Shown: positions 1 to 11,579 of the stretch, in pieces
How the letters are laid out: the number at the start of each line of letters is the position of its first letter
Numbering within the stretch: the stretch's first letter is position 1
NCBI GenBank assembly: GCA_032622095.1
Contig: CP136062.1
Span: forward strand, 202,583,959-202,647,958
Length of the DNA: 64,000 bases
DNA from: Siphonodentalium dalli
Lineage: Eukaryota > Mollusca > Scaphopoda > Gadilida > Siphonodentaliidae
Reading direction: 5' to 3'
Position numbers and translations under genes: made by a program
Notes under the pieces: model-generated
Seen by the model: the letters and a program-made list of their open reading frames with translations, nothing else
What the model was told of the DNA's origin: nothing
Databases searched by the model: none

Positions 1-960
1 ATACATGGTCATTATGATCGATACATGGCCATTATGATCGATACATGGTCATTATGATCGATACATGGTCATTATGATCGATACATGGCCATTATGATCG
101 ATACATGGTCATTATGATCGATACATGGTCATTATGATCGATACATGGGCATTATGATCGATACATGGCCATTATGATCGATACATGGCCATTATGATCG
201 ATACATGGCCATTATGATCGATACATGGCCATTATGATCGACACATGGTCATTATGATCGATACATGGCCATTATGATCGACACATGGTCATTATGATCG
301 ACACATGGCCATTATGATCGATACATGGCCATTATGATCGATACATGGTCATTATGATCGGTACATGGACATTATGATCGATACATGGTCATTATGATCG
401 ATACATGGTCATTATGATCGATACATGGCCATTAATATCGATACATGGCCATTATGATCGATACATGGCCATTATGATCGATACATGGTCATTATGATCG
501 ATACATGGTCATTATGATCGATACATGGTCATTATGATCGATACATGGACATTATGATCGATACATGGCCATTATGATCGATACATGGCCATTATGATCG
601 ATACATGGCCATTATGATCGATACATGGTCATTATGATCGATACATGGTCATTATGATCGATACATGGTCATTATGATCGATACATGGCCATTATGATCG
701 ATACATGGTCATTATGATCGATACATGGTCATTATGATCGATACATGGCCATTATGATCGATACATGGCCATTATGATCGATACATGGTCATTATGATCG
801 ATACATGGTCATTATGATCGATACATGGTCATTATGATCAATACATGGTCATTATGATCGATACATGGTCATTATGATCGATACATGGTCATTATGATCG
901 ATACATGGCCATTATGATCGATACATGGCCACTATGATCGATACATGGTCATTATGACCG
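1..960. repeat. 20-bp satellite array, left copy
   Basis: About 48 head-to-tail copies of the unit ATACATGGYCATTATGATCG. Most variation is at one pyrimidine (GGTC or GGCC, rarely GGAC or GGGC). A few units carry ACACATGG or GTACATGG. The array runs off the left edge of the window and stops abruptly at ATGACCGATGGACA. The same array with the same right-hand junction recurs at 57059-58153. There are no unique spacers, so this is a plain tandem repeat. Confidence 0.98.
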
Positions 961-1975
961 ATGGACATTTCGCTACTTTACTTTTACCTTATTAGGAACA
1001 GATTATACCACGACATGATCTGAAGTGTAAATTGATCAACATATATGAACAACTGACTATTACATTGTCTTGTCTTGCAGAGTCAGTAGCTATAGTATAT
1101 TTCCGTGCTACTAATTGATCGTTATTCTAAGGTTTCGGGAATTTCGTTTCGGTTCGCAAAACGGCATTTGTTTACCCAGTTTCGCTGAAACTAGTATTGT
1201 TTTATCTAGGTTGGACAAGTCTCGTCTGTAGAACACGTGGCAATAACAATGTCGGCATATGTCACCTTTTCCTCTCCCAGTAGTTTTTCCATGAGAAACT
1301 AGATGCGATCGAATTCCTCAAACTCGCCAAAAATACAAACTAAAAAGTATAAAAGATATTCTGTAATTAACCAAACGACTACTTTGAAATCACACCAAAT
1401 TAATGAGATTTTAAGGGTGGGTGTAAAAAAAAAAGTCAAACTAATTTAGCAAAAACGGGGGTTGGCCAAGGGGTGGATGGTCGCACAATAAAATGGCCAA
1501 ATGCAAACAAGTATCATACGTGTCTCAAAATATTTTCCGACTCCCCGCCTATATTGATATATTTATCTGTAATCCCCGGAACGTGACCGGAGTGAGGTAA
1601 AGATTACGAGCAGAGTGTGAGTATACATCGGAGGTGACATCGCCCTATGTAGAAAGTCAGTATAATTAAAAATGGAATTGGGTTATTTTGGTTGATTAAA
1701 GGCTATATTCAAAGGAGAACCCCAATTTCGAACAACGTCCGTCGGAGCTATTCGTACTTAAAACGCCACATTTATAGTTCACAGGAAATTCGGAAAATCA
1801 TTTATTGGCTCGGCTAACCTTCTGATTACCCCAATTTCTCATGTGCGATAGTATGTCGATGGTGTAACACAATTATCAAACATCAACAAAATCGTGCTTT
1901 AGTCAATCTGGAAATATATTTCTTGATAAATTCGCCAAAGATATCACTGGTGAAGCAAGACAGTTCTGGTCTAGT
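961..1975. other. Non-coding flank between satellite array and MITE
   Basis: No convincing open frame on either strand. By position this is the intron or 3' region of GRL1, where its missing last exon might lie, but I could not recognise that exon. A short block near 1884-1930 resembles 6587-6630, part of the older tandem duplication. Confidence 0.5.
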
Positions 1976-2477
1976 TTAAAGGCACGTGCGGCCTTAATTG
2001 TCGAAAATATTCATATTTGTTCCAAACACCGTAAACAGAAAAACATTAAAACGTATACAATTTAGTTCATATATACCATGACCATCGCGTAAACAGCATA
2101 TTATCATAAAGACCTACTATAGTTTACCTAAGCTAGAGCCTGATTGTGTTACAGAAGACAGCACAATGCTACTCGCTAATCACACACAAATGACATAAAC
2201 GCTCTTTATTAGTTCCATATCAGGAATTCACAAACAAAGAGCGCTCTTTATGTTTACCATCATAATATAAACAAACACCAGAAAAGTAACTTTTTATGCT
2301 TTTGTTTACATAACAATGGTCAAATATATGACAATAACATACTGTTTATGCGATATTTCTTATTTGTATACGGACAAAGTCTGTCTACATTTTGATGTTC
2401 TTTCTGTTTGTGGCGGTTTTTGACGGGTGAAAATATTTTCACAGGATACCCACCGCCAAGGCCAACCGTACCTTTAA
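1976..2477 (-). mobile_element. 494-bp TTAA MITE (Kolobok-like), copy 1
   Basis: Non-autonomous element body 1980-2473 (494 bp) flanked by TTAA on both sides. The imperfect terminal inverted repeats read AGGCACGTGCGGCC at one end and AGGTACGGTTGGCC at the other. It carries no coding capacity. An internal pair of CGCTCTTT / AAAGAGCG motifs could form a small stem. TTAA target duplications are used by piggyBac and Kolobok; piggyBac ends usually start CCY, while the AGG start here fits Kolobok better (inference). It lies 27 bp beyond the GRL1 splice donor, so it is inside that intron. Confidence 0.9.
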
Positions 2478-2504
2478 GCATTTTCATTAAATGTGTATAC
2501 TCAC

Positions 2505-3458
2505 TCTGGTATTTACCGATGACGACGATGATGTTATGAGGATCAGTTGTAAGAATAGATAGATAGCCCAGCAGAGTAATGCTGCCAACGTAGAATCAAC
2601 AAGCCACGAAGTTGCCGACATTAACTGAAATCCACATAGCAACAACGAAATGATAGGAACAGCAGTGTTCACGAATATGAAACTGCAGAAATTACGGTCC
2701 GCTATAGCACAAGATCTGCAAGCCATTTGGTAATGATGCCGAAAGGAACGCAAATCATCCAAATATGTCCCGTGATCTTTACTCAAACTTCGAAAGTTGT
2801 TGACGAGAGAGACGAAACAGACATCTAAAATTCTACAGCAAATGACCATAAAAGTCATAGGAACGAATATTGCCACTTCCGCATAGAATAAGAACGCTAG
2901 AAGTATGGCGCTTGCGGGATATAATGTCCAGTTCTGTGGTTGCTTAATGGGATAGAACAGCACTTTGTTCAATGGTGACGATCCGGTTAGCATGCTTGTT
3001 GTTGCCAAAACGAAACAAGACACAATAAATGTCCATGTTACCACGGTCGCAAAACGAATACGCCTCCTTATCTTGATTCTCATTCTTTCAACCTCTTGCT
3101 GCCTACTGATCGCCTTAGCTGCGAACTTAAAAATTCTCCCAATTGCTTTATCTCGGCTCATCATAATGGCGATAGTTGAATTGGCTGCTGCGTGGAAAAA
3201 CAGGACCTGCAGAAGAAATCTTATCCCACTATCTGGAGAAAGCTCCCAATCCGCATCAATAAAGTGGCTCGGGAGCAACCGCAATACGTTAATCCACAGT
3301 GATGTCGTTATGACATATGAATAAACCCTTGTCGCCTTACTTGTGTGTCTTAGGCCTAAGACTACAAGGCTTCTTAGTATTGGAACCAGGTTGCTCAGAA
3401 ACTGTTGCTCATTGGACACCATTTGGCAAATATCCGGACCTGCCTCTCCGTGATGCAT
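2505..3458 (-). CDS. Gustatory-receptor-like 7TM protein, main exon (GRL1)
   Basis: The exon encodes 318 residues of a multi-pass membrane protein of the insect-type gustatory receptor superfamily (7tm_7). These are likely ligand-gated cation channels in chemosensory cells; the ligand is unknown. Six hydrophobic segments lie near residues 43-62, 78-100, 135-156, 180-210, 260-278 and 288-310. Family motifs are WINVLRLLPSHF after segment 1, DADWELSP before segment 2, and FRHHYQMACRSCAIAD in the loop before segment 5. The last segment contains IYLFLQL and runs into SSVNTR. The frame stays open six codons further only because it reads into the intron: the V-S codons are GTGAGT, a perfect donor at 2504. 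The seventh segment must be in a downstream exon that I did not find. The start is the first ATG, aligned with GRL2. A 494-bp MITE sits 27 bp into the intron. Residue assignment is confident; function is by family. Confidence 0.85.
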
Positions 3459-3803
3459 TGTGCATGTGGGCTGTTCGTGGACTGTGCACGTGGAGACTTT
3501 GCTGCATGTTTAGTATTCAGTGGACAGCCATTAGGCATTAGTGGAAAGCCAAAGTGTATAGGAACAAAGTAAACAATGTGGCACGGATTATCTTTATGAG
3601 TGTAATAACCACCGATCTGGTGCCTCGTGTTATCATCGTTTGGTCGATATATTACGGCTGATAATTGTCTGGCTTCGTGCCAACGGGATATCCATTAGCG
3701 GGTATTTGCACGGAAGTGGTGACTTGGGTCTAAATTATCAACAATTGGAACGTGCATGCATGAAACGTAACAATGGCAGTTGAAATTTTCAGATCAATAT
3801 ATG
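3459..3803 (-). other. 5' flank of GRL1
   Basis: Upstream region of GRL1, with recognisable similarity to 8425-8760 upstream of GRL2. No TATA box is evident and there is no open frame worth calling. Confidence 0.5.
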
Positions 3804-4305
3804 TTAAAGACACGGTTGGCCTTGGCGGTGGGTATCCTGTGAAAATATATCCACCCGTCAAAAACCGCCACAAACAGAAAGAACATCAAAATGAAGATAG
3901 ACTTTGTCCGTATACAAATAAGAAATATCGCATAAACAGTATGTTATGGTCATATGTTTGACCATTGTTATGTAAACAAAAGCATAAAAAGTTACTTTTC
4001 TTGTGTTTGTTTATATTATGATGGTAAACATAAAGAGCGTTCTTTGTTGGTGAATACCTGATATGGAACTAATAAAGAGCGTTTATGCCATTTGTGTGTG
4101 ATTAGCCAGTAGCATTGTGCTGTCTTCTGTAACACCATCAGGCTCTTGCTTAGGTAAAATATAGTAGGTCTTTATGATAACATGCTGTTTACGCGATGGT
4201 CATGGTATATATGAACGAAACTGTATGCGTTTTAATGTTTTTCTGTTTACGGTGTTTGGAACAAATATGAATATTTTCGACAATTAAGGCCTCACGTGCC
4301 TTTAA
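3804..4305 (+). mobile_element. 494-bp TTAA MITE (Kolobok-like), copy 2; absent from the duplicate
   Basis: Body 3808-4301 (494 bp), same family as 1976-2477 but in the opposite orientation, with TTAA at 3804-3807 and 4302-4305. The corresponding place in the right-hand duplicate (60997-61000) holds a single intact TTAA with no scar. The left copy therefore has exactly 498 extra bases: one element plus one TTAA. This directly demonstrates the element's ends and its target duplication. Confidence 0.97.
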
Positions 4306-5648
4306 GCTTATTCTGAGAAACTAATATATGAGTCGACCAATAAAGTGGGCATTATTTGGAATATTGTAAATATATACAACCATAATTGGTGTCAAGTTGG
4401 ATGATGTGACGTATCAGTTGAAAAATTATAATGCACATCAAGGACTGGTTCAAATGATAATTCCCAGAGTTTGTGTATGTTTAGTTTCCATTATGGTGTA
4501 TTTAGAAATTCAATTTTCGGCATCCACATCAAAGATCCTTTAGCCACAGCCTAGCTATTTTGGTAACAAAATCGCGCTATATATATCGCGCTCTTTGGAA
4601 TGTTTACGCCTAAGAGGTGCACATCAGGTATTTTAAGACAAAGTAGCGTTATATTTCTCGAATGGTGATTTGACGAATTCGAACGATTCTATGAAAAGAC
4701 TGTATTTCAAAAAGATCCATATTTTATATATCGCAACAGAGGGATGCATTGGCTCATAACTATGTATTAATTGCTACATACGTGCGTAAGCAATACGTCT
4801 AACTTCGTATCGAAATGGCCATGTTCCGAACGGAATGGCCGATTGCTGCAAAACGACAGACAGAGTAAATTTGGTTAGTGGTCAAATTGCATTTTTTTTC
4901 TCGTAACCATTGCTGTATTCCCAAATACTACTGGGAAAATCCAATCCGAATAAATTTCACGTACTGCTATCTCTCGAAAACATGACCATATTACAAAGAG
5001 TAAGTATTGATATAAAGTTATATGAAAAAAAATCCCTAATATATATGGCGTATATTTCATCGCCTATATTAGCGACGTTATAAGTTACAATGCAGTTTAC
5101 TTTAAATTTAGTAAATGTAATTTGTTCCGTATATATGCATATGTTGAAACTGTTATGATAATAGTGTTTGTTTTGTGTGTGTTATTTGTATACATGTACA
5201 TATGATAAGGCTCAGTCTTAGTTTTCTTAACAGCATCGACTTGTTACAAAAATATCACCAACGGATAACCTGGCATTACATATGTAGTGGTGTCAGTTGA
5301 TCATGCTTGGAGGCCAGTTGCAGGGCAACTGATAAATCTAAACTGTCAGCACACAACAGGTATGAATCGATTAAAAACCCAATTACAGACGTCACGAGAA
5401 GCAAAACAACTTTTAATTTTGACGATGATGATATGGCCAGCAATTGAATTGTTCAATATCCTATAACCTTGTATAAAATGTACTTCGCAAAAACAAAATG
5501 CAAAATCGATAATGGATATTTTATAAATGCTTTGTTATCTGAATATTTCCCCGGTCGGTCGAAATAAAAACAAATAAAATTTTGCAACACCAACTTATAG
5601 CATCACCAAGGCTGGAGTTGGTTTTATATCATATATCATGCAACTATA
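4306..5648. other. Intergenic part of older GRL tandem duplication
   Basis: Diverged match to 8750-9860. Examples: the 'gtgggcattatttggaat' region, the 'atcgattaaaaacccaattacagacg' region at 5368, and the CGGTCGGTCGAAAT motif at 5551 matching 9844. No coding frame is supported. The similarity shows that the unit copied with GRL1/GRL2 extends well upstream of the genes. Confidence 0.6.
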
Positions 5649-5735
5649 CAGAATGAGGTCCCCAGAGGGGGGATTTAGTGACGCTATCCCGCTGCGATAG
5701 CGTCACTAAATTCACCCTCGGGGGACCTCATTCTG
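5649..5735. repeat. 87-bp foldback (hairpin) element
   Basis: Near-perfect inverted repeat. It starts CAGAATGAGGTCCCC and ends GGGGACCTCATTCTG, with a loop around CCCGCTGCG. The duplicate at 62344-62430 has one base changed, which makes the inner arm pair better (GCTATCCC / GGGATAGC). Confidence 0.85.
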
Positions 5736-5954
5736 CTTAAGCCTCATCTTCTCAGAAAAAGTTTTTTTAATTATCAAATTTCTATAGAAAATTCTTCACA
5801 TAGATTATATTTCTTGTTTAGTTTAGTTTTTCTATATCCCCAAATTGGCAGACGACACATTGCATAATCGAGGTTCCCAATGGGTGCACATCACAATATT
5901 CACCATTTGTGAACTTCAATCTGAGTCTTATGTCTCCCATAGTAGATGAGGCCA

Positions 5955-6048
5955 TGCAGAATGAGGTCCAAGGGGGCTGATTTTGTGATGCTAGCCCGCT
6001 ATGCGGGATAGCGTCACTAAATTCAACCTCTGGGAACCTCATACTGCA
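5955..6048. repeat. 94-bp foldback element, diverged relative of 5649-5735
   Basis: Inverted repeat beginning TGCAGAATGAGGTCC and ending GGGAACCTCATACTGCA, with more mismatches than its neighbour. Both share the core GATAGCGTCACTAAATTCA. It lies inside a spurious minus-strand open frame. Confidence 0.75.
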
Positions 6049-7470
6049 AATGACAGGCACATTATAATCAGACTTGAACAGAATGACTGTTTAATCAGGA
6101 GCCAATTACAATCATTCAAAACATAATTCGTTCTTATCTACCCGAGATCCACGTTAAAGCATGTAAAGCCTATGCACCTAGTATGTGTTAAGACACAAAC
6201 GAAGACTGTTATGTCGCCTCTAAGTGTGCTGCTATTTTGTCCATAAAATAATCAGCGTTTTTCATCACTTGCGATTTTAAAGAAAAAAGTCAAAACATTT
6301 CTGGAGTTGTTTTTCACAACATCAAAAGTTGTTTTTGACCGTTCGAATCCGCTAACCAACTTATTCAAGAAAGTTGTAACTCTATTTTTTTTAGCTGATA
6401 AACGATACGACTTGCAATGTACTTTCGGTGCACTCGGGTATCTTTTTGTTTTAAGCATTGGAACTCAAGTTAAATACTCCTAGAAAGGAAAGTCATCATA
6501 TGTTTGTGACACTAATCGACAACTAACCCCACTCTTTTCTTAAATGGCGATGCTTTTGGAAGTTGTAATCGTGTAACCCAATTACATCAACAAAATGGTG
6601 CTTTAGTCAAACGGGAAGCCAACGAGTTTAAACTGTTTTATAGTTTTCTTATTGATCCGCCACAACGTGACGCATGTGACTTACGTGAACCGCATTTACT
6701 TCCATAAACATGCCAGCTGTGTTTTTTATATTTATTACACCGTTAATTGACAGTTTCAGGACAAACATGAATCTTTAACTATATTTTATGAGATCGCATC
6801 GTGGAGTGGGAATTATGTAAGCATTCAGAGTATTTGCTATGTATACTATGTGTAGATAATTATAGAAGGGCCCAGTTCAACTCCAGAGAACATTCCTGAC
6901 AGGCAATGGTGCCGTTGTTTAACTAAGGTGTGGCTGAGATAAAACAAATTCTTACCCTCACATAAATCTCAGTCTCTTTTGCTAGAATTTGAAAATACTT
7001 GATACCACTGATTTGCATTTACCATATAAACTGGATATCTATTTGGAACTATTTGCAGTCTGGAAATGTAAAGGGAGATAATTCGGGGGTAAAAAAATAG
7101 GTCACATGTTTTAAGAAGAAACACAATATTCTTAAAACTACATTAAACTGATATTGAATTGAATTCTTGAGAAAACCACAGAAAATAATACTGATATTAT
7201 TATCTAGTACACCAACCGGTTGAAAACCATGACGTGTCGTTTTGGAATAAGTGCGCCATATTGCACAAGTGGTATCATGTCCAAAAGTCCAAAAAATAAA
7301 CCAACCCCTTCACCAGTTGGGTGTTCTAGCTTTTCAAATAATCCATTAGTTTTAATATGTAGTTTTGTTTATATAATTTTTAGTTTTTGATAGATTCACC
7401 ATGGATATACAATGGTGAAACCAGTCATTTCTGCCCCAGTTTAAGCTTTCCACTACATGTGTATACTCAC
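6049..7470. other. Region between foldbacks and GRL2 donor
   Basis: No convincing gene. The block 6235-6440 is conserved in diverged form at 10770-10960. By position this stretch should include the intron and last exon of GRL2 (minus strand), but no seventh-segment exon could be recognised. Confidence 0.45.
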
Positions 7471-8424
7471 CCTGGTATTTACCGATGACGACGCTGATGT
7501 TATGAATATCATTTGTAAGAATAGGTAGACGGTCCAACAGAGTAATGCTCCCAATGTAGAACCAACAAGCCACGAAGTCGCCGACATGAACTGAAATCCA
7601 GTTAGCAACAACGAAATGACAGGAATAGCAGTGTTCACGAATATGAAAGTTCTGAAATTACGGTCCGCTATGGCACAAGATCTGCAAGCCATTTGAAAAC
7701 GAAAACGAAAGGAACGCAAATCATCCAAATATGTCCCGTGATCTTTACTCAAACTTCGAAAGTTGTGGATGAGAGAGACGAAACATACATCTAAAATTCT
7801 ACAGCAAATGGTCATAAAAGTCATAGGCACGAATATTGCCACTTCCGCGTAGAATAACAACGCTAGAAGTATGGCGCTTGTGGGATACAATGCCCAGTTC
7901 CGTGGTTGCTGAATAGGATAGAAAAGGACTTTGTTCAAAGGTGAGGACCCGGTGAACACGCTGGTTGCTGTCAAAACGAAAGAAGATACCATAAGTGTCC
8001 ATGTTAATACGGTCGCATAACGAACCCGCGTCCTTATTGTGATCCTCATTCTTTCAACTTCTTGTTGGCTGCTGATCGCCTTTGGTGCAAACTTTAAAAT
8101 TCGCCCAATTGATTTATCTCGGCTCATCATAATGGCGATAGTTGAATTTGCTGCTGCGTGTAAAAACACGACCTGCAGAAGAAATCTTATCCCAGTATCC
8201 GGAGAAAGCTCCCAATCCGCATCAATAAAGTGGCTCGGGAGCAACCGCAATACGTTAATCCACAGTGATGTCATTATGACATATGAATAAACCCTAGTTG
8301 CATTACTTGTGTGTCTTAGGCCTAAGACTACAAGGCTTCTTAGTATCGGAACCAGATTGCTCAGAAACGGTTGCTCAATGGACACCGTTTGGGAAATATT
8401 CGGACCTGCCTCTCCCTGATTCAT
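7471..8424 (-). CDS. Gustatory-receptor-like 7TM protein, main exon (GRL2)
   Basis: The exon encodes 318 residues, close paralogue of GRL1 (roughly four-fifths identical by eye). It is a predicted membrane chemoreceptor subunit. The six hydrophobic segments are at the same positions, and the WINVLRLLPSHFIDADWELSP and FRFRFQMACRSCAIADRNF regions are kept. An ATG 23 codons upstream (8493) is open, but the start at 8424 (MNQGEAGPN) aligns with GRL1, so I use it. The exon ends ...VNTR, where AGG meets GTGAGT at 7470, a phase-0 donor with ideal context. There are no frameshifts or stops, and most differences from GRL1 are conservative, which suggests a functional gene. It belongs to an older tandem duplication with GRL1 (about 5 kb period). 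A copy may exist beyond the right edge of the window, since the duplication continues there. Confidence 0.85.
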
Positions 8425-9906
8425 TCTTCTTGTGGTCTGTTCGTGGGCTGTGCACGTGGATACGTTGTTGCAAATGTAGTACTTAGTGTACATCCATTAG
8501 GCACTAGTATAACATCAACGTGTATAGGAACAAACTAACTAGTGTGACACCCGATTAAGTTTTAAGAATTTAATCAGCACTGATATGTCGCCTCGACTAA
8601 TCGATATATTACGGCGAAATGATAGTCAGACACGAGATTTCCATTAGCGGGTGTTTGCCGGGAAGAAACTACTTGGGACTAAATTATCAACAGTTGGAAC
8701 ATTCATGCACGAAACGTAACAATGACAGTTGAAAAGTTCAGATAAAATTATGTTAAGTTTTTTCTAGAAAACTAACTTTCCAACTGATATTTATTGTCGC
8801 TTATATATAGTATTCGACCAAGAGTAGAATATTTTACTATTACATTTGGTCATATTTGGAAATAAAGTGGGCATTATTTTGAATGTAGGAAAATTTACAA
8901 ACATAATTGGTGCCAATTTGGACATTGTCCAAACGATTGGACAATTTGAGACATCAGTTGGAAAATTCCAATGCACATCAAGGAAATGAAGATTCCCAGA
9001 GTTTTGGAAATGTTTGGTTTTAATGGTGATGCAATAGGAAATTAAATGTCGGGCATCCATAACAAACACCCTTTAGCCACGCAATCGCGTTATGTATGCT
9101 TAATTTAATGGCATTGGGTATACGCCTAAGAGTGGCACACCAATCATGTTAAGGCAAATTAGCGTTATGTTTCTTGAATTAAGTTAACGAATCCGAACGA
9201 TTCGATAAAAATACTATCTTTCAAAACGATACATATTTTATATATGGCAACGGAAGGAGGAATTGGCTGATAATGATGTGTTCACTGCTTCATATTGCGT
9301 AATAAGGTTAACATTTCATATCGAAATTGCCATGTTCCGACCGGAATGGCTGCGATTGTTGCTGCAAAACATCCGGGAGTTATGGGCTAGTGGTCAACCT
9401 GCATTTTTTTTCTCGCAGCCATTTCTCAAATATTTCTAGATAATGCATTTGAATGTTCCCTGAAATTGGCGGCTCTGCCTTATATTATTGGAACTGACAA
9501 ATTGTGAGTATTAATGATACATGTACGCTTTCTTAGCAACACCACATTACCACACAACCATCACTAACTTATATCCTGACATTATAGTAGTTGACCAAGA
9601 TAGTTGGTGACCAGTGACAGGGCAACTGTCTAAACGGTCAACACACACAAGATATGAATCGATTTCCAACCCAATTACAGACGCAAGTGGAAGCAGCACA
9701 ACTTTCTCATTGGGGAAGATGATCGTTTGTCGAGCACTTGAATTGTTCAATATCCTGTAATTAGTCCGAGAATACAACGACACAACCAATAAGGCCTCTT
9801 TGATAAACATTGTATCAAGGATTGTTTCCCCTAAAAGGTGGATCGGTTGGTCGAAATAAAACAAAACATGGAAACAATGGAACAGAATGGCTGTTGATAA
9901 TTGAAT
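8425..9906. other. 5' flank of GRL2 and diverged duplicate of 3459-5560
   Basis: Similar to the flank of GRL1 throughout but without the 494-bp MITE. No gene was recognised. Short minus-strand open frames are not conserved with the partner copy. Confidence 0.5.
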
Positions 9907-10304
9907 CTTTTATATGTACCAGAGATCGTGTTTTATATGTACCAGAGATCGTGTTTTATATGTACCAGAGATCGTTTTTTATATGTACCAGAGATCGTGT
10001 TTTATATGTACCAGAGATCGTGTTTTATATGTACCAGAGATCGTGTTTTATATGTACCAGAGATCGTGTTTTATATGTACCAGAGATCGTGTTTTATATT
10101 TACCAGAGATCGTGTTTTATATGTACCAGAGATCGTGTTTTATATTTACCTGAGACCGTGTTTTATATGTACCAGAGATCGTGTTTTATATGTACCAGAG
10201 ATCGTGTTTTATATGTACCAGAGATCGTGTTTTATATGTACCAGAGATCGTGTTTTATATGTACCAGAGATCGTGTTTTATATGTACCAGAGATCGTGTT
10301 TTAT
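9907..10304. repeat. 23-bp tandem repeat, about 17 copies
   Basis: Unit core ACCAGAGATCGTGTTTTATA plus TGT, highly homogeneous with a few single-base variants (e.g. TTTACC, CTGAGACC). The unit has no stop in any forward frame, and 23 is not a multiple of 3. Each frame therefore cycles through the same 23-residue repeat, producing long artificial open frames. It sits in the GRL2 unit and has no counterpart in the GRL1 unit. Confidence 0.97.
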
Positions 10305-10350
10305 CCTGCATATTATAATCTAATCATAAAGCAAACGTGTTACCCTAAGT

Positions 10351-10750
10351 TTAACCCTTTACCTAACAGAACGGCCCTGTGCCAATGCATTCTCTTATAT
10401 ATGCGAGTCGACCATAGGTCGCCTCGCATATATAAGAGAATGCATTGTCTTAACACATTAAAAATTATAAAATTGTTAAAGAATGTAAGAAAAAATGGTA
10501 AAAAGTGTTTTATAAAGATTTTTGTTAGGCCAATGCATTCTCTTATATATGCGAGGCGACCTATGGTCGACTCGCATATATAAGACAATGCATTGGCACA
10601 GGTCATAACTGTAACTATCACAATGTGGTCAAGGAGCCGGTTCCAATGATATCCATATTTGTATGGTTCTATTGAGACAGACCGAAGATATTTCAGGCTG
10701 TTGAAGCTTTATTTGGCCGGTTTTGGCCGGTTTGTTGGGTAAAGGGTTAA
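10351..10750. mobile_element. piggyBac-like TTAA MITE with twin palindromes, copy A
   Basis: TTAA-flanked element (body 10355-10746, 392 bp) with ends CCCTTTACCTAACA and GTTGGGTAAAGGG, fitting the CCY...RGG ends of piggyBac. It contains two long palindromes (10381-10447 and 10529-10597) that are reverse complements of each other, each built on CCAATGCATTCTCTTATATA. No transposase is present. It is inserted in the diverged GRL tandem unit. Confidence 0.9.
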
Positions 10751-11579
10751 GTCTGCTTCAATGTTGACCATAAAATAATTAGGGTGTTTCATCACATGAG
10801 ATTTCAATGAAGAAAGTGAAATAAAAACAAACTGCATGAGTTTTTTTTCTCAAAATGAAATGTTTTGGTAGTACGTGTCCGCTAAACGTGCTAATAAAAA
10901 AAGTTCAAACTCTTTTTGCTGATAACCGATACGACTTGCAGCGTGCTACCGATGAACTCGAATGTTTGTGTTGTGAAACGTGGGAACTGAAGGTAATTAC
11001 TCCACAAAACAACGAAAGTCATGATAGCTTGGGACAAAAAATCGAGATCGCGCTACAAAGACAAGGTACTACCAAAATTGTCGAAAATTAAGAGATTACG
11101 ATTAACAGTAGGTATCGCACTGAAAATGCTAAAAGATGCATAATCCGAATTAACGCTCTCAAATTACCATTTCTTTGGCTTTGGGTGTAAATAATCTGAT
11201 TCGAGTCGAGGAACCCACCCATCAAAGCTCAGAGTGATCAGATATCGATTTTTGAAATTTATTATTTCTCGAGATGTGTAATTTTTTTACAGCCTGGTAA
11301 AACGTCGTCAAACCGACGGTCTCTGACTAAATTTCGGACGAAGATGGATAACTCTAAAATCAAGTGGCTTTGGGTATCAGAAATTTGACAATCCGGCAAG
11401 ATTTCGTTGAACAAAATGTTGATAAATAACACATTTTGGGCAATTTTATACTATAGTTTACTGTGGTTAGCATTATTTTTTGGCAACTAATCGATTCTGA
11501 TACTGAAGCGGCATTTCAAACAATGTTGTTGGAATCTGATTGATTGAGTACCTTTAACTTCCTTATTACTCTGATTTTA
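10751..11579. other. Diverged duplicate of 6235-6440 and flank
   Basis: The segment 10770-10960 matches 6235-6440, including GATAA(A/C)CGATACGACTTGCA. A plus-strand frame of 78 codons (10855-11091) covers part of it, but the partner copy is not obviously coding. No function can be assigned. Confidence 0.4.

Larger units (their letters stand above)
1..7304. repeat. Left copy of a near-identical segmental duplication
   Basis: From the array junction at 961 the sequence matches 58154 onward at a constant offset of 57193 up to the TTAA at 3804. After the MITE insertion the offset is 56695, and from about 6730 it is 56696 (one extra T in a homopolymer on the right). It then continues to the right edge of the window, which corresponds to left position 7304. 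Differences are scattered single bases. Both ends lie outside the window, so the full size is unknown. Confidence 0.95.

Noticed and set aside
1-960. CRISPR-like array
   Set aside because: Units abut with no unique spacers, there are no cas genes, and the context is eukaryotic.
2965-3324. 119-codon plus-strand frame antisense to GRL1 (also 60158-60517, 8039-8290, 31491-31811)
   Set aside because: Shadow of the receptor exon; it recurs only because the sense strand is conserved.
5818-6060. 80-codon minus-strand frame, also at 62513
   Set aside because: Half of it is the 94-bp foldback. Its conservation on the right is only due to the recent duplication.
6335-6350. tRNA/SINE B-box-like GTTCGAATCC
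   Set aside because: No A box or cloverleaf in the flanks.
9810-10583. 257-codon plus-strand open frame and overlapping 140- and 79-codon frames
   Set aside because: They are produced by the 23-bp repeat, which is open in every forward frame; the ends run into a MITE palindrome.
10855-11091. 78-codon plus-strand frame in the diverged GRL2 unit
   Set aside because: The partner sequence at 6360-6475 does not keep the frame or the donor-like end; no known motif.
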